A stretch of 6,771 nt of DNA from an uncultured Oscillospiraceae bacterium (GCA_900555705.1 USLV01000072.1:1-6771), one strand, 5' to 3'; positions 1-6,133 are shown, counted from the first letter of the stretch. Made by a program: numbers and translations. The notes: generated by a model not told the origin, from the sequence alone.

Positions 1-37
1 TAGTTCGTCGGCAGCGTCAGATGTGTATAAGAGACAG
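1..37 (+). other. Nextera Tn5 adapter sequence (non-genomic left end)
   Basis: Bases 5-18 match the Nextera read-1 overhang and bases 19-37 are the 19-bp Tn5 mosaic end ending in AGAGACAG. This is library adapter left in the assembly, not biology. Bases 1-4 (TAGT) lie where the i5 index would sit and may be its last four bases, which is a guess. Genomic sequence starts at 38, and any translation running across this point is artificial. Confidence 0.98.
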
Positions 38-282
38 CTTCCGAAGTGCACATGGCGGCCGCCCCAATTGGCATGCAGCGGCGGCTCGATATAACAGCGT
101 TCACCGATCTCTGCGAACATCTCCCGCAACAGGGCCTCGCGCCTGTCCAGCTCCGACGGCCGCGTCGCATTGAAATCGCACAACCGATCAATACAGGGCA
201 GCTGCTCCCGGAGAATCTCCTCCTCTCCGGAGAAATAGAGCCGTCCCTCCTTCATACGTTGCCGGTTTTCCTGCGCATCCAT
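38..282 (-). CDS. Sugar O-acetyltransferase (maltose/galactoside acetyltransferase type), N-terminal fragment
   Basis: An open frame starts at ATG 282-280 and is still open at base 38, giving the first 81 residues before the adapter; no stop is present. Residues 10-50 read as the Mac domain that precedes the hexapeptide repeats in Maa/LacA-type enzymes (MKEGRLYFSG, then CDFNATRP). Residues 65-81 (IEPPLHANWGGRHVHFG) match the family stretch leading into the left-handed beta-helix. The catalytic His and acetyl-CoA-binding repeats lie beyond the edge. The family transfers acetyl from acetyl-CoA to sugar hydroxyls in the cytoplasm; the substrate cannot be told. A purine-rich GGATGG lies about 10 bases before the ATG. 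The start is 18 bp after the stop of the DUF2500 gene, so the two are probably co-transcribed. Truncation is due to the contig edge, not mutation. Confidence 0.88.
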
Positions 283-300
283 CCCGATTCCATCCTTTTT

Positions 301-666
301 TCAATATTCTATGTTCCGTACAAAGTCAAGATACCGTGTCCCCTGAAACGTCAGGAGGCCACTATCTCCCTCAGCAAGCTGGCCATATTCCTGTCCCGAT
401 ACCGGCAGCTCGATCCGATCGCCGCTCTCCACCTCAAAGGTCGCATAATACCAGGTGGTGCCGGTCGCGTGTTCGTGAACACCGGAGCGATGAAATGCCG
501 TTCGTTTGGCCGTCACCACAGCCGGAACCGTCAAACGCGGCGCGCGGCTGTTCCGGAGGCTCTGCGCTATCGTTCGCCACAAAACGGCTATAAATACCGC
601 CAGTACCAGTAGGAACACGACGGTGAACATCACTTCAAAGCCGCCGCCTAAAAGAAAGGAATCCAT
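301..666 (-). CDS. DUF2500 domain-containing membrane-anchored protein
   Basis: The product is 121 residues with the ATG at 666-664 as start. A longer frame back to a TTG at 741 would include the promoter region and adds residues unlike the family, so the shorter start is preferred. Residues 12-33 form one hydrophobic membrane segment, followed by a basic stretch. The rest is a small beta-rich domain with hallmarks of DUF2500: VVTAKR at 50-55, a TWYYATFEVESGDRIEL strand region at 71-87, and EYGQLAEGDSG then TFQGTRYLDF at 93-115. The family is widespread in Firmicutes and enterobacteria; its molecular function is not established. It is first in an apparent two-gene unit with the sugar acetyltransferase. 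The ribosome binding site is weak (a G run and GAAGTGG just before ATG). The family call is from remembered motif pattern. Confidence 0.85.
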   Translation of the reverse strand: MDSFLLGGGFEVMFTVVFLLVLAVFIAVLWRTIAQSLRNSRAPRLTVPAVVTAKRTAFHRSGVHEHATGTTWYYATFEVESGDRIELPVSGQEYGQLAEGDSGLLTFQGTRYLDFVRNIEY

Positions 667-699
667 CCACTTCGCCCCCCCGCGTTTCTGTTTGATGCC

Positions 700-708
700 A
701 GTATAGCA
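700..708 (-). promoter_or_regulatory. Extended -10 promoter for the DUF2500 gene
   Basis: On the minus strand, bases 708-700 read TGC followed by TATACT, a consensus TGN extended -10 element. No good -35 hexamer lies 16-18 bp upstream, which extended -10 promoters tolerate. It is 33 bp upstream of the ATG at 666, implying a leader of roughly 27 bases. Position and sequence fit; activity is inferred. Confidence 0.6.
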
Positions 709-720
709 GATCACGGCAGA

Positions 721-769
721 AAAAGCATCCCCCGGAAGCAAGATTTACAAAATCTTTTCCGGATGATGC
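721..769 (-). terminator. Imperfect hairpin with T-tract (minus-strand terminator-like)
   Basis: Three stacked stems form one imperfect hairpin: GCATC 726-730 with GATGC 765-769, CCGGAA 732-737 with TTCCGG 757-762, and AAGATTT 740-746 with AAATCTT 750-756, closing on a 3-base loop. Read on the minus strand, it is followed by TTTTT (725-721), as in an intrinsic terminator. Read on the plus strand, no T-run follows. It lies just upstream of the DUF2500 promoter and could stop stray leftward transcription. No recognisable leftward gene ends here, so its role is uncertain. Confidence 0.5.
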
Positions 770-829
770 GGTCTATTGTTTCCATCCTACAGTTGGCCTC
801 GCATTTCCGTTCGAAAAGGGACATTTTCA

Positions 830-858
830 TTGACGCTGACCGTGAAAAATGGTATACT
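830..858 (+). promoter_or_regulatory. Sigma-70/SigA promoter for the degV cluster
   Basis: The -35 is TTGACG at 830-835 and the -10 is TATACT at 853-858, with a 17-bp spacer: five of six consensus bases in each and ideal spacing. Transcription should begin near 865, about 31 bases before the TTG start of the first DegV gene. This also argues against any start further upstream in that frame. No other promoter is evident within the three-gene cluster. Confidence 0.85.
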
Positions 859-880
859 AAACCATATTCTTGATAACAAT

Positions 881-886
881 AGGAGG
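881..886 (+). promoter_or_regulatory. Ribosome binding site that fixes a TTG start
   Basis: AGGAGG sits 9 bases before TTG 896-898. It is what selects this non-ATG codon as the start of the first DegV gene; the upstream in-frame TTG at 776 precedes the promoter and cannot be used from it. Confidence 0.85.
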
Positions 887-895
887 AAATCTTCG

Positions 896-1762
896 TTGCA
901 GAAAGTTGCCTTATTGACGGATTCCGCCTGCGATCTGTCACCGGAATTGCAGGAGGAGCATCATATTCACATTCTGAATTTTGCGATTACCATTGACGAC
1001 CGTGTCTATACCGAGAGAGAGGACTTCACCTCACAGGAATACCACCAGCTTCTGCGGGAAATCAACACCCTGCCGATCACCTCGCACATCACCCCGTTCC
1101 GCTTTTTCGAGGAATATGACAAACTCGCGGCGGAGGGCTATACCGATGTGATCGTCGTCACTATCAATGCCGGCGCCTCCGCTACCAATGATGCTGCCCA
1201 GCTGGCGGCACGGCAGTATGCGGAAGAGCATGCCGACAGCGGCCTGCGTATCCACGTGGTCGACAGCCATGCCTATTCCATGGCCTACGGTCAGGCGCTC
1301 TGCGACGCCGACGACCTGCTGCGGGCGGGCAAAACAGCGGAGGAGGTTGTTGCTTTCCTCGAAAAGGCCTTTGCCTGTGCGGAAATCCTGCTCGTCCCTT
1401 ACACGTTGAAATATGTTCGGCATTCCGGCCGCATTTCCGCGGCTGCCGCGCTCGCAGGCGACTTTCTCGGACTCCGTCCGCTGATTTCGCTGAACGACGG
1501 CGAATCCGTCGTCCGCTCCAAAGTGCGTGGCGATAGACAGGTATTGCCTGCAATGGTCAAGTACATGCAGGAGCATGCCGTCCCGAATTCTCCCTATATG
1601 GTCGGCACCACCGATATGGAAAACGCCGAACGGTTGGCGGCGCTCTGTGAGGAGGCACTCGGCTATCCGCCGCGCCGTTTCTTTTATCTTGGCTGTGCTG
1701 TTTCCACCAATACCGGCCCGGAAACCATCGCACTTATTTATAACGGTCAGCCGCGCCGCTGA
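896..1762 (+). CDS. DegV family protein 1 (FakB-like fatty-acid-binding protein, divergent pocket)
   Basis: The product is 288 residues, the usual DegV length, counting from TTG 896. The N-terminus (KVALLTDSACDLSPEL) is the classic DegV opening, and residues 121-124 (VVDS) and 178-180 (GRI) match family motifs. DegV/FakB proteins bind a long-chain fatty acid and present it to the kinase FakA to make acyl-phosphate for phospholipid synthesis; they are cytosolic. The pocket is unusual. The Thr-Ser pair at 62-63 is kept, but the usual SSxLSGTY loop reads NAGASAT at 91-97, and the C-terminal HxGPG signature reads TNTGPE at 271-276, so the carboxylate-side His is Asn. It may bind a different lipid, or bind weakly. 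It is first in a three-gene tandem cluster, with the next gene 21 bp away. Confidence 0.9.
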   Translation: MQKVALLTDSACDLSPELQEEHHIHILNFAITIDDRVYTEREDFTSQEYHQLLREINTLPITSHITPFRFFEEYDKLAAEGYTDVIVVTINAGASATNDAAQLAARQYAEEHADSGLRIHVVDSHAYSMAYGQALCDADDLLRAGKTAEEVVAFLEKAFACAEILLVPYTLKYVRHSGRISAAAALAGDFLGLRPLISLNDGESVVRSKVRGDRQVLPAMVKYMQEHAVPNSPYMVGTTDMENAERLAALCEEALGYPPRRFFYLGCAVSTNTGPETIALIYNGQPRR

Positions 1763-1783
1763 CAACGAAAGGAGAACAACCGG

Positions 1784-2632
1784 ATGAGTATTGAAATTAT
1801 CGTGGATAGCTGCTGTGATCTCTCCCCTGAACTGCGAGAACGGATTCATCCACAGGTGGCGCCACTCAAGGTGTTTGTCACCGGTGGTGGTGAATATACA
1901 GACGACGGCTCGGCGGATATCCCCACCCTGATCGCCGATATGGCTGCCTCGCGTAAGGGCTCGACCTCTGCGTGCCCCTCGGTTGAGGAGTACGCTGGCT
2001 TCATGCGGGCGAGCGACGCCTGCTTTGTTATCACCCTCTCATCCAAACTCAGCGGTTCTTACAATGCTGCCCGTGTGGCAATGAATATGGTGCTGGAAAT
2101 CGAACCGGAAAAGCAGATCCATGTCTTCGATTCGGAAAGCGCTTCGGCGGGAGAGGCACTGCTCGCCCTTTTCCTGCAGGAAAAGATCGACGAGGGCCTC
2201 TCCTTTGATGAGATCATACCGCTGGCAGACGCACGAATCGCGAATATGAAAACGCTGTTTGTGCTTGAAGATCTCGGCAATTTCATTAAAAACGGACGGC
2301 TGAAAAAGGTTCCCGGCATGCTGGCCTCCATTCTCTCACTCTGTCCGATCATGTCAGACGATGGTCACGGTGATATCAAGCTGTTGCTCAAGGTGCGCGG
2401 TATGCAGAACTCGCTGAAAAAACTGGTGGATACTGTCGGCGAATTTACATCCGAGGCAGCGCCCAAATCTATCCGTATGGTGCTTGCCGCCTGTAACTGT
2501 TCTGAACGTGCGGAGGCACTGAAAAAGCTGTTTTTGGAAAAATGCCCGGCGATCGGCGAGATTTTCCAGGTTGCGACCGGTGCGCTTTCTTCGATGTATG
2601 CCAACGATGGTGGCATCATCGTCGCATTTTAA
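1784..2632 (+). CDS. DegV family protein 2 (FakB-like fatty-acid-binding protein, short C-terminal type)
   Basis: The product is 282 residues. AAAGGAG lies 9 bases before the ATG. It opens with MSIEIIVDSCCDLSPEL and keeps the N-terminal pocket motifs: STSACP at 60-65 in place of TSQP, SSKLSGSY at 86-93, FDS at 115-117 and NGRL at 170-173. The C-terminus differs from the standard family end. Instead of HxGPG it finishes with TGALSSMYANDGGIIVAF, a recognisable DegV subgroup in which the His is absent. The expected role is binding a fatty acid for transfer to FakA-dependent phosphorylation; lipid preference cannot be read from the sequence. It lies 21 bp after DegV 1 and 28 bp before DegV 3, consistent with one mRNA. 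Confidence 0.9.
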   Translation: MSIEIIVDSCCDLSPELRERIHPQVAPLKVFVTGGGEYTDDGSADIPTLIADMAASRKGSTSACPSVEEYAGFMRASDACFVITLSSKLSGSYNAARVAMNMVLEIEPEKQIHVFDSESASAGEALLALFLQEKIDEGLSFDEIIPLADARIANMKTLFVLEDLGNFIKNGRLKKVPGMLASILSLCPIMSDDGHGDIKLLLKVRGMQNSLKKLVDTVGEFTSEAAPKSIRMVLAACNCSERAEALKKLFLEKCPAIGEIFQVATGALSSMYANDGGIIVAF

Positions 2633-2660
2633 ACTACATGTATTCGGGAGGTAAACTGTC

Positions 2661-3530
2661 ATGAGCTATCGTATCACAACCGATTCCACCTGTGATCTGC
2701 CCCAATCCTTTTATACGGAACGGGATATCCCGTATGTCGGACTTCGCTTCCTGCTGGATGGGCAGGAATATCAGGAAGGCCCGGAGTTGACGCTTACACC
2801 GAAGGCATTTTATGACGAACTGCGGGCAGGTCATTCCTCCTCTACACAGCAGGTCAACGCATTCCAGTTCAAAGAGTTTGTCGAGCCCTTTCTGAAGGCC
2901 GGCGAGGACGTGCTGCATATCGCCTTTTCCAGCGGACTGAGCGGCACCTATGCCTCCTGTGTGCAGGGGGCGGAGGAGCTGCGGGAGCAGTATCCCGAGC
3001 GGAAGCTGATCGTCGTCGACAGCCTGGCCGCCTCCATGGGCGAAGGCCTTCTGGTTTATTATGCGGATGAGAACCGCCGGGCGGGCATGTCGATTGAGGA
3101 TAATGAGAAATGGTTGCTTGACAATCGTCTGCATCTCTGTCACTGGTTCACGGTGGACGACCTGATGCATCTGCATCGCGGCGGCCGTGTCTCCAAGGCC
3201 TCGGCCATTATCGGCTCCATGGTCGGTATCAAACCGGTCCTGCACGTGGACAATGATGGACATCTGATCCTGATGAGCAAGTCCCGCGGCCGTCAGTCTT
3301 CGCTGCAGGCGCTGGTCAACAAGATGAAAGAAACAGCGATCGGCGATGTTTCGGAGCAGATGGTCTTCATCAGCCATGGAGACTGCCAGGCCGACGCGGA
3401 AAAGGTGGCGGATATCCTGCGACAGACGCTCGGCGTGCACAAATTCATGATCCATACCATCGGCGCCGTCATCGGTTCCCACTCCGGTCCGGGTACGGTT
3501 GCCCTCTTCTTTCTCGGCGACCATCGCTGA
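2661..3530 (+). CDS. DegV family protein 3 (FakB-like fatty-acid-binding protein, canonical)
   Basis: The product is 289 residues, with GGGAGG 9 bases before the ATG. This is the canonical member of the cluster: TTDSTCDLP at 6-14, STQQ at 61-64, SSGLSGTY at 90-97, VVDS at 118-121, RGGRVSK at 173-179, and GSHSGPG at 272-278 with the conserved His 274. In characterised FakB proteins the equivalent Ser/Thr, Arg and His residues hold the fatty-acid carboxylate, so this copy should be ligand-competent. It is last in the cluster; 31 bp after its stop the palindromic terminator begins. No fakA (DAK-domain kinase) gene lies in the window, so the partner must be encoded elsewhere. Confidence 0.93.
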   Translation: MSYRITTDSTCDLPQSFYTERDIPYVGLRFLLDGQEYQEGPELTLTPKAFYDELRAGHSSSTQQVNAFQFKEFVEPFLKAGEDVLHIAFSSGLSGTYASCVQGAEELREQYPERKLIVVDSLAASMGEGLLVYYADENRRAGMSIEDNEKWLLDNRLHLCHWFTVDDLMHLHRGGRVSKASAIIGSMVGIKPVLHVDNDGHLILMSKSRGRQSSLQALVNKMKETAIGDVSEQMVFISHGDCQADAEKVADILRQTLGVHKFMIHTIGAVIGSHSGPGTVALFFLGDHR

Positions 3531-3561
3531 ATGTTTGAACAAGATTGATCGAAAACAACGT

Positions 3562-3613
3562 ATAGCAACAAACCCGCTGGAAGAAATATTTCTTCCAGCG
3601 GGTTTGTTGCTAT
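3562..3613. terminator. Bidirectional intrinsic terminator (perfect 52-bp palindrome)
   Basis: Two perfectly complementary 26-base arms (3562-3587 and 3588-3613) would form a hairpin of about 24 bp with a tiny AT loop. The GC core is CCCGCTGG/CCAGCGGG, flanked by A-rich then T-rich sequence on both strands (GGGTTTGTTG in each direction). It lies 31 bp after the stop of the third DegV gene and 19 bp beyond the stop of spo0A, exactly between converging genes, so it probably terminates both. Confidence 0.88.
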
Positions 3614-3632
3614 CTACGTTTTCCAAAGGGAC

Positions 3633-4412
3633 TCAGCCGATTTTCAGCTGCAAACGGAACTTGTCGGAGATCATAGCAATGAACTCACTGTTGGTCGGCT
3701 TGCCGCGTCCGTTGTGGATCGTATACCCGAAATAGGAGTTGAGAACATCCACATCTCCCCGATCCCACGCGACCTCGATGGCATGCCGAATCGCCCGTTC
3801 CACCCGTGAAGAGGTGGTATTGTGCTTTTTGGCAACCGCCGGGTAAAGCCGTTTGGTCACTGCATTGATAATCTCCTCGTCCTCAATCGACATCAAAATG
3901 GCATCCCGCAGATATTGATACCCCTTGATGTGTGCCGGCACTCCGATTTGGTGAATAATCTCCGTGACGCGCAGCTCCAAGCTGTTGATCGGTATGATCG
4001 GCATGGCAGGAGCCCGCCGAACCGACTCCGGACGCTTTTGCCCGCAAAGCGCCAGAATGCGCTCAGACATGCCTTGCGCGTCAAAGGGTTTGAGGAAATA
4101 GTAATCCGCTCCGGCCATCATGGCCTCCCGTTCAAAGTTGGGATTGTCAAAACCCGACATCACGATGAACAGCGGCATTTGCCCCAGATGCATGGACTTG
4201 ACACTGCGAATAACCCCCACTGCGTCAATCTGTTGCAGCGAAAAGTCCATGATCACCACATCCGGACGGAGCGTAGAGATACGGTCAACCAGCTTCCGGC
4301 CGTCTTTCTCCACAATCTCCACATCCAATCCCTCGCTCCGCATCGTCGAAGCACAGGGCTGTCCAAAATGCTCGCTTCCATCCGTCAATACAACTTTGAT
4401 AGTTTTTTCCAT
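3633..4412 (-). CDS. spo0A: Sporulation transcription factor Spo0A
   Basis: The product is 259 residues from ATG 4412-4410, which has GAGGAG about 9 bases upstream; a start further upstream would extend into the leader. Spo0A is the phosphorelay-controlled DNA-binding regulator that starts sporulation. Residues 1-120 are a CheY-like receiver with phospho-acceptor Asp 56 (VVIMD), Ser 86 at the switch Ser/Thr position and Lys 108 (LKPF). The C-terminal domain from about 145 is strongly conserved, including IGVPAHIKGYQYLR, the recognition region TTSSRVERAIRHAIEVAW, and KPTNSEFIAM near the end. Two features are odd. The N-terminal acidic pair that binds Mg is Asp 11-Gly 12 instead of Asp-Asp, and the loop after Asp 56 reads FSLQQIDAV, lacking the usual Met-Pro and Gly. 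Its gene follows spoIVB, the normal clostridial order, and carries its own promoter and a 0A box. Confidence 0.97.
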   Translation of the reverse strand: MEKTIKVVLTDGSEHFGQPCASTMRSEGLDVEIVEKDGRKLVDRISTLRPDVVIMDFSLQQIDAVGVIRSVKSMHLGQMPLFIVMSGFDNPNFEREAMMAGADYYFLKPFDAQGMSERILALCGQKRPESVRRAPAMPIIPINSLELRVTEIIHQIGVPAHIKGYQYLRDAILMSIEDEEIINAVTKRLYPAVAKKHNTTSSRVERAIRHAIEVAWDRGDVDVLNSYFGYTIHNGRGKPTNSEFIAMISDKFRLQLKIG

Positions 4413-4490
4413 ACCCGTATTCTCCTCTATTTCCGTTTGATATCTGCCAATCTGACACACAAATCGGATTTCTTTTTTGCCGGCAACAGT

Positions 4491-4519
4491 AGATTACCAT
4501 ATAATGGAAAATAATGCAA
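4491..4519 (-). promoter_or_regulatory. SigA-type promoter of spo0A
   Basis: On the minus strand the -35 is TTGCAT (4519-4514) and the -10 is TAATCT (4496-4491), with a 17-bp spacer. Transcription should start near 4484, leaving a leader of about 70 bases. No convincing SigH promoter (AGGA...GAAT) was seen in the gap, in contrast to the SigH-dependent promoter of Bacillus subtilis spo0A. Confidence 0.7.
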
Positions 4520-4555
4520 GAGTTTACAGCCAACTTTCTACCAGATAATGGAAAA
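4495..4555. repeat. 17-bp direct repeat pair in the spo0A control region
   Basis: TACCATATAATGGAAAA at 4495-4511 and TACCAGATAATGGAAAA at 4539-4555 are identical at 16 of 17 positions and are offset by exactly 44 bp, about four helical turns. The first copy covers most of the spacer of the spo0A promoter; the second ends 5 bp from the 0A box. Each copy has a partly symmetric core (CCA...TGG). It looks like a paired operator or a promoter-spacer duplication; no binding protein can be named. Confidence 0.6.
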
Positions 4556-4560
4556 AGTTT

Positions 4561-4569
4561 TTCGACAAA
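4561..4569 (-). promoter_or_regulatory. 0A box (Spo0A binding site)
   Basis: The minus strand reads TTTGTCGAA, matching the TGTCGAA core known for Spo0A binding sites. Its centre is about 80 bp upstream of the predicted spo0A transcription start and some 150 bp before the ATG, and it begins 54 bp after the spoIVB stop. Spo0A autoregulation is the natural reading. The motif alone is short, but the location makes chance unlikely. Confidence 0.75.
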
Positions 4570-4623
4570 TCCGGGAAAACTAGAGGAGAAACCAGAATTT
4601 GGACGAAAGATATCGAAGTGACG

Positions 4624-5868
4624 TCAGGCTGCCGGTTCGGATGATAACTTGTCGTTCAGCGCACCAGCCGTTTTCAGCATATTTTCGGCAAAAATCGCAT
4701 ATCCCTTTTCCGGGTTGTTGACAAAGACATGGGTAATAGCGCCAACCAGCTTGCCGTCCTGCAAAATTGGTGAACCACTCATTCCCTGTACAATGCCACC
4801 GGTGGCCGAAAGCAGCTCTTCGTCCGTGATGGTGACCACCATGTTGTGGGTGGGCGAGGCATCGTTATATCGTACCTGATCGATATGGATGTCATAGAGC
4901 TTCGGCTCCGTCCCGTCCACTGTACAGTAAACCTGGGCATATCCGCTTTTGACCTGCTGCTTCATGGCGACTTCCACAGCGCCTCCCTGAACCGGCGCCT
5001 GGCTCAGCTTGCCGTAGACACCAGTTTCTCCATTAATATGGAGATGTCCGAGCTCCCCATCCTCGAAACCGCCGCGCAGCTCGCCGGGATCGCCGCTCAC
5101 GCCCTTGACAATTCCGTAAATACAGGCCGGCACAATTTCGCCGGAGGAAATCGGCAATGTCTCACCGGTGTCGACATCGCAAACCGGATGGCCCAGTCCG
5201 CCGTATATCCCGGTTGCCGGCACATAAAAGGTTAGAGTACCAATGCCTGCCGAGCTGTCCCGAACCCATATTCCTGCCTTATACCGATTTTCTGTAATAG
5301 ATTTTACAGGGGTAAACCGGACATCAAAGGTGATATTATCCCGACGAATCCGGAAGGTCATGGTTTTGCCGCTTGCATTTTCAATCCGATCCGCCACCTG
5401 TTCTTTGGTGCTGACGTTCTCGCCGTCTATGCTCTCGATGACGTCTCCTAATTTGATACCGGCGCTTTTGGCCGGGTTATAGGCGCCGGTCGCCGTATCC
5501 ACATCCGACGTTCCCACAACCAGCACGCCGTCTGTAAACATTTTAATGCCGAATGGTGTGCCGCAGGGAACTACCATCTGACTGTCGATGACCTTGACAT
5601 CCACATCCTTGATGGGAAAAATACCGAATAATTTGAGCGATGCCGTATAGCTGCCTCCAGCCGTCATCACAGATGCCCGCGACGCAGCATCCATGCGCCG
5701 GCCGAGCCGTTCTGCCGAGATATTCAGCATACCCTCCAGCTTCAGCTCAGATCCTTCCACAACATGGAATTGTTCCGGCATGGAGGATGCAAAAAAGCCA
5801 AGCGCAATTTGCAGGCCCAGGCAAAGCGGCAACAGTGCAGCGCTCAATCGATGAAATACTTTTTTCAT
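4624..5868 (-). CDS. spoIVB: SpoIVB peptidase (S55 family, PDZ domain)
   Basis: The product is 414 residues from ATG 5868-5866, with AGAGAGGG 9 bases upstream; an alternative TTG seven codons earlier overlaps that ribosome binding site and is less likely. SpoIVB is made in the forespore, secreted into the intermembrane space, cleaves itself and activates the SpoIVFB pathway that processes pro-SigK. Residues 2-7 are basic and 8-26 hydrophobic, a signal or anchor segment. A PDZ domain spans about 113-187 (KSAGIKLGDVIESIDGENVS). The S55 protease domain follows, from GIWVRDSSAGIGTLTFY at about 199-215. The catalytic triad is visible as His 227 (GLGHPVCD), Asp 349 (TITDEEL) and Ser 364 (GIVQGMSGSP), so the enzyme should be active. 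The length is close to the roughly 425 residues of the Bacillus subtilis protein. spo0A follows 211 bp downstream; no terminator is evident between them. No confident SigG-type promoter was identified upstream. Confidence 0.97.
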   Translation of the reverse strand: MKKVFHRLSAALLPLCLGLQIALGFFASSMPEQFHVVEGSELKLEGMLNISAERLGRRMDAASRASVMTAGGSYTASLKLFGIFPIKDVDVKVIDSQMVVPCGTPFGIKMFTDGVLVVGTSDVDTATGAYNPAKSAGIKLGDVIESIDGENVSTKEQVADRIENASGKTMTFRIRRDNITFDVRFTPVKSITENRYKAGIWVRDSSAGIGTLTFYVPATGIYGGLGHPVCDVDTGETLPISSGEIVPACIYGIVKGVSGDPGELRGGFEDGELGHLHINGETGVYGKLSQAPVQGGAVEVAMKQQVKSGYAQVYCTVDGTEPKLYDIHIDQVRYNDASPTHNMVVTITDEELLSATGGIVQGMSGSPILQDGKLVGAITHVFVNNPEKGYAIFAENMLKTAGALNDKLSSEPAA

Positions 5869-6051
5869 ATGTCTGACCCTCTCTTCCAACTGCCGTCATT
5901 TTGCTGATACATTGAACGGCTCTATTACTTTTCCAATTTCGCAAAAAAGTATTTACCCAAAAATTATTTGCCGGTTTTACTTTTTGGCTGCTCTTCCAGT
6001 GTGTTCCCCTGTAAAACATAAAATAGGTATATAAATATAGCGGCCGGACTC

Positions 6052-6080
6052 TTGCATAAATTTATAATTTGTAATAATAT
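6052..6080 (+). promoter_or_regulatory. SigA-type promoter for the DUF2493 gene
   Basis: The -35 is TTGCAT (6052-6057) and the -10 is TAATAT (6075-6080), with a 17-bp AT-rich spacer. Predicted start of transcription is near 6087, 47 bases before the ATG. It lies in the 265-bp gap between divergent spoIVB and this gene; the remainder of the gap (5869-6051) shows no other feature I can support. Confidence 0.7.
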
Positions 6081-6133
6081 AGAAAAAAAGAACCTTTGTA
6101 TGCTGCCGGAGTTGGAAAAGGAGTGCTGTTTTT

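Noticed and set aside
46..612. 188-codon plus-strand frame at the left end
   Set aside because: It is antisense to the sugar acetyltransferase fragment and DUF2500 gene, both of which have clear family motifs; its own product is low in any recognisable pattern.
776..895. A 40-codon upstream extension of the first DegV gene
   Set aside because: It would begin before the promoter at 830-858, and AGGAGG at 881-886 points to TTG 896, where the DegV homology starts.
1031..1849. 272-codon minus-strand frame opposite the first DegV gene, and a 330-codon one at 2634-3626 opposite the third
   Set aside because: Both are antisense shadows favoured by GC-rich third positions; the plus-strand DegV products carry all the family motifs and have ribosome binding sites.
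5957..5987. CCAAAAA/TTTTTGG inverted repeat upstream of spoIVB
   Set aside because: Seven AT-rich pairs around a 17-base loop are weak, with no T-run placed for termination; likely chance in AT-rich intergenic DNA.
5869..6051. Possible SigG/SigF promoter for spoIVB
   Set aside because: Several partial matches were tried (for example CAATGTA on the minus strand near 5910), but none had both elements at the right spacing.
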